From Acanthaster planci (Eukaryota; Echinodermata; Asteroidea; Valvatida; Acanthasteridae): DNA of 22,109 nucleotides. Below are positions 17,181 through 22,109 of this stretch, one piece after another. The DNA lies in assembly GCF_001949145.1 (NCBI RefSeq), contig NW_019091465.1, positions 546,940 to 569,048 on the forward strand, given 5' to 3'. Within the stretch, counting starts at the first letter, position 1, and each line of letters begins with the position of its first letter. The notes beneath the pieces are model-generated. The model was not told the DNA's origin. It worked only from the letters and a program-made list of their open reading frames with translations, and searched no databases. Both the position numbers and the translations under genes were made by a program.

Positions 17181-17558
17181 GTGCATTCAACACTGTTATT
17201 GCTGGATACATACTCGGTTCTCTTCCTCTTGCACCTTGGAGTCATTATTACAAGTGGGTCATTGCACCCACATTGAGGAATGCTATACCAATTTATTAAG
17301 TGTTTAAGTGTATTAAATACAGGTTTACGTGTATTCTTAATTTATTGCATTTTTGATTAATTAAGTGTATTTTTAAATATGTGTATTGCGCATTAGAACA
17401 TTTCTATGGTTTCCGCGCAATAGATATGAATTATTATCATTATCATCATTCATGAGAGTATTCGTGCAGTGACAGTCAGTGCTAGATGTGCTAGATACGT
17501 ACGCGAATTCTCTTCATCTTGCGCCTTGGATTCATGAGTATACGTGTGCCCTTGCAGC
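17181..17558. repeat. Short direct repeat, about 85 bp, two copies about 290 bp apart
   Basis: Core match: tggatacatactcggttctcttcctcttgcaccttggagtcat (17203-17245) against tagatacgtacgcgaattctcttcatcttgcgccttggattcat (17492-17535), with weaker similarity on both sides. Between them is an AT-rich region with repeated gtgtatt words. It could be a pair of small terminal direct repeats or a local duplication. Confidence 0.65.
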
Positions 17559-18409
17559 GAAGCCTTCCAGACTAAAACCACCACAGGACTCTATGAAATT
17601 GAGAAAAGCTATAACCTCGTGAAAATATGGTTAGCACTTTTAGAACCACTTTACAAACCACTCCACGTAATTTACAAATCTTCGGTTTGCTACAAATTTG
17701 TAAAAATAATCTACACTTTGAACAAAGTAGTGACGTCACAGAAATAATAACCACTTAAGGCTTTTCAGTTGTTCGGCACAGAGTGCCCTACAGACGTCCA
17801 ACAGCCATATTTCATTCTAATTCAATTCGAGTCAGTCATCTTTGGCTCACCCAATCCGATTCGATCGGAGTTCGACAGCCTTGGGTCTATCCAATCTAAT
17901 GCCGTTGCTTCATGACTCAACCCGAACCATTCCGAATCCAGTGAAGGAGTTGAATTTGATCCGAGTTCGAAAAAGACGGGCTAAGAAAAGTAAAAACTTA
18001 CTGCCAATCTTGCGAGTCATTTTACAGCACAAGATAAAGTCCCAAACATTAATTGTAAACAACGGTTAGGTCGTAAATTAAGACGTCGTCATGTTATTCT
18101 GTTTATTCTTTAAATCTCTGGATGGTTTAGTCGAACTTTCATTTAAATCATACCAGTCTTTCATAGAATTCATTTTCAAGCCTTTTACAAAATCCCATTT
18201 AAAAGGAAAAATTGAAATGTACACAAACTAAAACTATTCGGAATGAGAAAAATGAAGTGTTCTTTGACATTATCACGCGATGTATAGGGAGAAAAAAATA
18301 CTAGAGTTATATACTCCAGTAGCTCGAGGCTCCCAATTAGACATAGGCCTAAAGCTCTTTGCCATGCTACTACTAAATTGAGTTTGTTGTATACGGCAAG
18401 CTTTTTTAG
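17559..18409. other. Intergenic, no gene seen
   Basis: Contains a 9-bp perfect stem TTTACAAAT / ATTTGTAAA (17671-17704, loop 16) and a stretch rich in ccgaat/gagttcga words at 17820-17970. Open frames are short and without motifs. Confidence 0.5.
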
Positions 18410-18783
18410 CTGGACAGGTATGCCGTGCTTTCGACGTCCAGAATGGCAGTGACATGACACTGCTCTAAGTTCGGCGTATACCACCATTGCCTTGCTACTG
18501 CTACTGTCGTCACAGTCAAGTTCGACACGACCTTACATAGCCCTTTACATTCATGTGAATTGTATTTGCATACATTTTATTTCTGCAGAATAAACACTTC
18601 AATGACGACCAAACCACTTCAAAGTGGTTTTAAGAACGCATTATCCAGAGATCAGCACTTCTTGGCGCGATATATTGTCACCACCAGCCGTCTGCCTGCA
18701 TCTCTGTTCACTGTTTCGACTGATCCTTGCTGGAAGTTATCGTGGCTCGTGGCAGCATCTTTACTGCAAAGAGGATAATCTAA

Positions 18784-18931
18784 CCATGCAGGGTTAGGTT
18801 TTTTATATTAACAGAGTGTGGTTGACAGAACTGTTGTGGAAACTGCTTCAATTGAAAGGATTAGTAACCGATTTATGTAGACACTGGAATGTATACAATG
18901 ATTGCGATTCTCTATTAAACACTAGGTAAGT
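18784..18931 (+). promoter_or_regulatory. Candidate promoter and 5' exon donor, copy B
   Basis: catgcagggttaggttttttatatta (TATA-like, about 18799-18811) is conserved with copy A, and a consensus donor tag^GTAAGT lies at 18926-18931. Joined to the acceptor at 20686 it would give an intron of about 1.76 kb. Prediction only. Confidence 0.3.
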
Positions 18932-19776
18932 AAAAATTTACCTATAGGGGCAAATTTAAGTGCGAACTATAGTTACAACGCGCAATCCCGGTACAACGTA
19001 GAAGCCATAGCTGACCAAGAAATTTGGAATTAAAATCTCATTGTTCCATCACACTTCAATATTGCCTGTAACGGTTGCAGCATACATTATCATTAAAATC
19101 TTGTACAATTTGAATTATTTTCCTGGGAGTGGTTCCCTCTGTAACGATAAATGAAATCGGTTACTAATAACCAGCGGGACCAACATGTCCTGTGACCTGG
19201 TCCCAAAATGGTTGACTAGCTAGTCCAAACCAGCCATCGTTCTGGCGGTGTTAGTCTAACTACTGGTAACCGTTTTTTAGGCAAAAAGGCATGCCGGGAC
19301 AAATCCAGGATTTTTTGCAGGGGGGTGTCAGGCTGGAGATTTGCTTTAATGTCTCGCTTTTGTGGACAAGGGGAACTATGATGAGACATAACATAGATTG
19401 TTTACAGTGGTATTGGTGTACTTACATTTGTACACTTTAGTTATTTTTTTCATTATTTCCCTGACTTTTTAAAACCTTGTCAACGCCCGAACTAAGGATG
19501 GTTTGGGGTATCTAGTCGCTCATTTGGGACCAGGTCCCAGGGGATGGTGGTTCCTCTGGGTTTCAATAGCCGATTTCATTTATCATTACAGAGGGAAAAT
19601 GTACATAAAATAATTGTATACGAATTTTCAGTGACTATGTATGCTGCAGGAATCGCAGCCATCGGTGGAATGCGAGTTACGATGAGATTAAGAAGTAGGC
19701 CGACTAGTCTTTTAGAAGTTTGGAGGACACAATAGGAAGGCGCTATTTGAAGTGGGTAGATTTGGAGCAAACATAG

Positions 19777-20218
19777 GTTGACTTCGGGCGGCCTATTCTT
19801 GACAAAGGTTTCTTGTTCTCGCGCTCGAACAGTGGGAACACGATTCAAGACCACTGTTCTCGGAACAGGATCACACACCACCTCCTCGTCAGGGTATTAC
19901 AGGAGCACACAGAAACACTCGTGAGGTTTTGATTTTTGAACGGCTGCAAAAAGTAGAGAGATGGCTTACAAAGCTACAGACAACAGGAAGTTTTGCGAAA
20001 TTAACATCGATAATTTTCGTGACACAAAAAAGAATGTTCCTGTTTAAATTTAAAAACATCAGCCTAGTTATCAAACATTAACTCTCGAATAACGTACATG
20101 GAGGCCGCCATGTTGCTTGTGATAACCAGTTGTTTGCTCCAGGCGTTCCAGCGGCCAACCCAAGAACAACGAATCAAGTTGTTCGTGAACATACGAGAAC
20201 AAGCCGCCCAAACTGAGC
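19777..20218. mobile_element. Small TIR-bearing insertion specific to copy B
   Basis: Copy A has no counterpart. Ends are imperfect inverted repeats: acttcgggcggcctattctt on the left against the reverse complement of gagaacaagccgcccaaact on the right (13 of 17 in the core), with a further inverted word cttgttctcg / cgagaacaag inside. About 440 bases, non-coding (a short plus-strand frame at 20098-20310 has no motif and runs out of the element). Likely a non-autonomous DNA transposon. Confidence 0.45.
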
Positions 20219-20660
20219 CATTAAGTTTAATTAACCCAAAATCAAATAACGCCCTTCAATTATTTTTGCCATATACCTCTAAAAGGCTAAATGCGCAAGC
20301 GGATCGTTAGAAAGGAATTAACTACTGGTCGAACTATAGTTCGCGCCCAAACTTGCTCGTAGTTGTCGGTCGAGACGGGCTACCTTAAGTAACTACAAAT
20401 ACTAACTACATGTACATAAACATTAAATCGTAAATGCATGAATACCACCATGGCTGATGAATCGCTTAATACACGTTCATGTTTAAGCAATTTCGAAACG
20501 CACTTTCGAAGCTCAATATTTCGATAACACGTAAAGCAAAATGGGATCATTTTGTATCAGTTTGTCATGCGTATTATGTCACTTATGAGCTGAAACATAC
20601 CCATCTGTACTCTATTAACTCTCGGTGACGATTTCGCGCCGTTGTAATGTTCGGCCTTCG

Positions 20661-20688
20661 TTTTTTTTTTTTTTTTTTTTTGACAGAA
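20661..20688 (+). promoter_or_regulatory. 3' splice site with T21 tract before TRIM copy B
   Basis: Twenty-one T (20661-20681) then gacag^aaATG. Copy A has only gttttacag here, so the pyrimidine tract has been greatly lengthened in copy B. The AG is at 20685-20686 and the ATG at 20689. Confidence 0.6.
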
Positions 20689-21972
20689 ATGGCTACCGCG
20701 GCATAAGTGCGTTCTGCTATTAAAAAGCATCTTGAATGTCCAATATGTCATGACAGATATAAACAGCCCAAGGTACTCAATTACTTGCATAGCTTCTGTG
20801 AGGAATGTGTGATGAACTACCATCACGGCATATTTAGAGGTTCTCCTAAGATTACTTGCCCTGTGTGCCGACAAAAGAGTACACTTCCCAAGACAGGCAT
20901 ACAAGGCCTCAAGACAAACTTCCACTTGGTTGGTCTAATCGAAGAACTGGCTTTGCAGGAAAAAGTTGCACTCTCTGAGGACTCCAAGCTTCTCTGTGAG
21001 ACATGCAAGGAGGAGAACAAGGCTTCACATCACTGCATCGACTGCGGGAAGAATATCTGCTCAAATTGCCGCGATGTCCACTTCCGTTTTCCGATATTAT
21101 TCAACCATACAGTTGTAACTCTAGATGAGATTCGCCAAGGTAAAGTGAAAGTGATAAAAAAACGGATGAGTACAAATGCCAAAAACACAAGGACAGCGCG
21201 AAGCAATTCTACTGCAAAACGTGTGATGAGCTGATATGTCAAAGCTGTACAGTTGTCGAGCACGCTAAACCCGATCGTGATATCACTGAAAGTGAAGCGG
21301 CTGCAGAAGATTTCAGAGAGACGCTCACCGGCACATTTGCTGCTATCAACAAGGACATTAAGTTCATCGAGGTTCATCTATTGGATACAGATAACACAAA
21401 GAAGTCGTTCAATGAAAACACAGTGAAGGCTCGACAGGAGGTGCAGGAGAGAGCTGCTGAGGTCATAGCCAAGGTCAAAGCTGAGGAGAAACGAATCCTT
21501 GATGACATCACAACCCAGGAACACAAGCAAAACAAACATTTTGATGAGCATAGGAAGATCCTTAGTGATTTGCTGCAGAGAAAGAAACATACCCTGGAGT
21601 CAGCCAAAGATGTCACGACAAACGCCTCGGTTAGCAACTTCCTATCGCTGTACCCTGTAATCAAGGAAGACATAGACAACCTCAACAGCCACCACCCTCC
21701 AAAGATTCAACACAAACTTTGGTACCTGAGGTTTGTGAAGAGTCAGACAGCAGACAACGTCAGCTTTATAGGTAAAGTGAAGCAGGAAGGAGACGAGTGG
21801 GAGCTGCATCACGAATTTGGCAAGCAGGGAAGCGGTGACGGTGAGTTTAAATCAGCTAGAGGTATCGCTGCTGCTACACCTGACGAAATCGCTGTGGCTG
21901 ACTGGAAGAATGGCCGAGTGGTAATCTGCAACGACCAGGGACCCACCGGTAAATTCCTGGCGATGGGCCCAA
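20687..21972 (+). pseudogene. TRIM-NHL (RING/B-box/coiled-coil/NHL) gene, copy B, first coding exon, near-intact
   Basis: Predicted E3 ubiquitin ligase of the TRIM2/3/56-like kind, cytosolic. Counting from ATG 20689: RING residues 17-60 (CPIC, LNYLHSFCEEC, CPVC); B-box 1 about 104-145 (CETCKEENKASHHCIDC, ICSNC); B-box 2 about 21170-21270 (KCQKHKDS, CDELICQSCTVVEH, ligands kept); coiled coil about 21290-21700; first NHL repeat from about 21810 (GSGDGEF, DEIAVADWKNGRVVICNDQG). Three defects are visible. Codon 6 is TAA (20704-20706) where copy A has TCA. One T is missing after 21163, next to an A7 run, which shifts the frame. The third RING zinc ligand is Tyr (TAC) where copy A has Cys (TGC). 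The exon ends at a consensus donor; more NHL repeats are expected in the next exon. Translation could start elsewhere if the upstream exon supplies an in-frame ATG. Confidence 0.9.
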
Positions 21973-21978
21973 GTAAGT
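21973..21978 (+). promoter_or_regulatory. 5' splice site ending the TRIM copy B exon
   Basis: ccaa^GTAAGT is a full consensus donor within the NHL-coding region. Without splicing the frame stops a few codons later (TAG at 21987-21989). The remaining 131 bases of the window are presumed intron. Confidence 0.65.
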
Positions 21979-22109
21979 ACACTGTTTAGTTCCAGTACGT
22001 TTCACACTCCTTATTTTCTAGTGGTGTGGGTACAGTCTTTGAACTAAATTTAAGTCTGATGTGTCCACGGAGGTATCCATCTGTCAAATCGTCTTAAGAC
22101 AAAGAGACT

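Larger units (their letters stand above)
18410..22109 (+). repeat. Segmental duplication copy B (TRIM locus), continues beyond the window
   Basis: Direct-orientation homologue of copy A. It lacks copy A's 220-bp tandem insert and foldback, but has its own insertion at 19777-20218. It includes the 5' non-coding region, splice acceptor and an almost complete first coding exon of the TRIM-NHL gene, and extends further into the NHL domain than copy A. Confidence 0.9.

Noticed and set aside
19870-19900. CTGACGAG word on the minus strand suggesting a hammerhead ribozyme
   Set aside because: No matching GAAA core or cleavage triplet at suitable distance; likewise none was found near the Penelope-like element.
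20557-20925. 122-codon minus-strand open frame with a lysine run
   Set aside because: Antisense shadow of the TRIM exon; the lysines come from the T21 tract.
1-22109. CRISPR array, bacterial operon or prophage
   Set aside because: No regularly spaced short repeats, no ribosome-binding-site pattern, and clear spliceosomal signals and animal-type domains.

Overview
This is a gene-poor, repeat-rich window from an animal genome, most likely a marine invertebrate. Amphioxus or another invertebrate with expanded TRIM-NHL families fits best, but the species cannot be fixed from sequence alone. The evidence is a pair of TRIM-type (RING / B-box / coiled-coil / NHL) genes with spliceosomal signals, a decayed Maverick/Polinton-type integrated virus-like element, and a Penelope-like retroelement. 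There is no bacterial gene organisation, no CRISPR array and no convincing tRNA or rRNA.

Layout. (1) About 1-5540 is a heavily mutated Maverick/Polinton (adintovirus-like) element that enters from the left edge. It holds protein-primed DNA polymerase B (+), a small conserved element protein (-), a short helical protein (+), the hexon-like major capsid protein (+), a packaging ATPase (+) whose frame runs into a zinc-finger-like CGG..ICEH repeat, and a coiled-coil protein (+). Frameshifts, stops and lost catalytic residues make it non-functional. No integrase, protease or terminal repeat was seen. (2) 5540-6230 has nothing recognisable. (3) 6235-9130 is a Penelope-like element: an unidentified upstream ORF, then a broken reverse transcriptase that still shows the catalytic DD but has lost motif B and any GIY-YIG nuclease. 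(4) About 9135-12830 and 18410-22109 are two direct copies of a segmental duplication. Each holds a 5' non-coding region ending in a splice acceptor and then a TRIM-NHL gene. Copy A (left) is a clear pseudogene. Copy B (right) is nearly intact, with one nonsense codon, one single-base deletion and one lost RING zinc ligand, and it runs through a splice donor out of the window. (5) The 5.6 kb between the copies has no supportable gene but carries a second diverged repeat pair, several hairpins and a short direct repeat.

How it fits together. The window looks like a recombining, transposon-laden stretch where an innate-immunity-type TRIM family is turning over. The duplicated copies act as built-in controls: comparing them exposes later insertions, namely a 220-bp tandem unit in copy A and two different small foldback/TIR insertions at the same point in A and B, plus deletions flanked by microhomology. 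The left edge of copy A coincides with the truncated 3' end of the Penelope-like element. All identifications rest on reading motifs and aligning by eye; no database search was possible.
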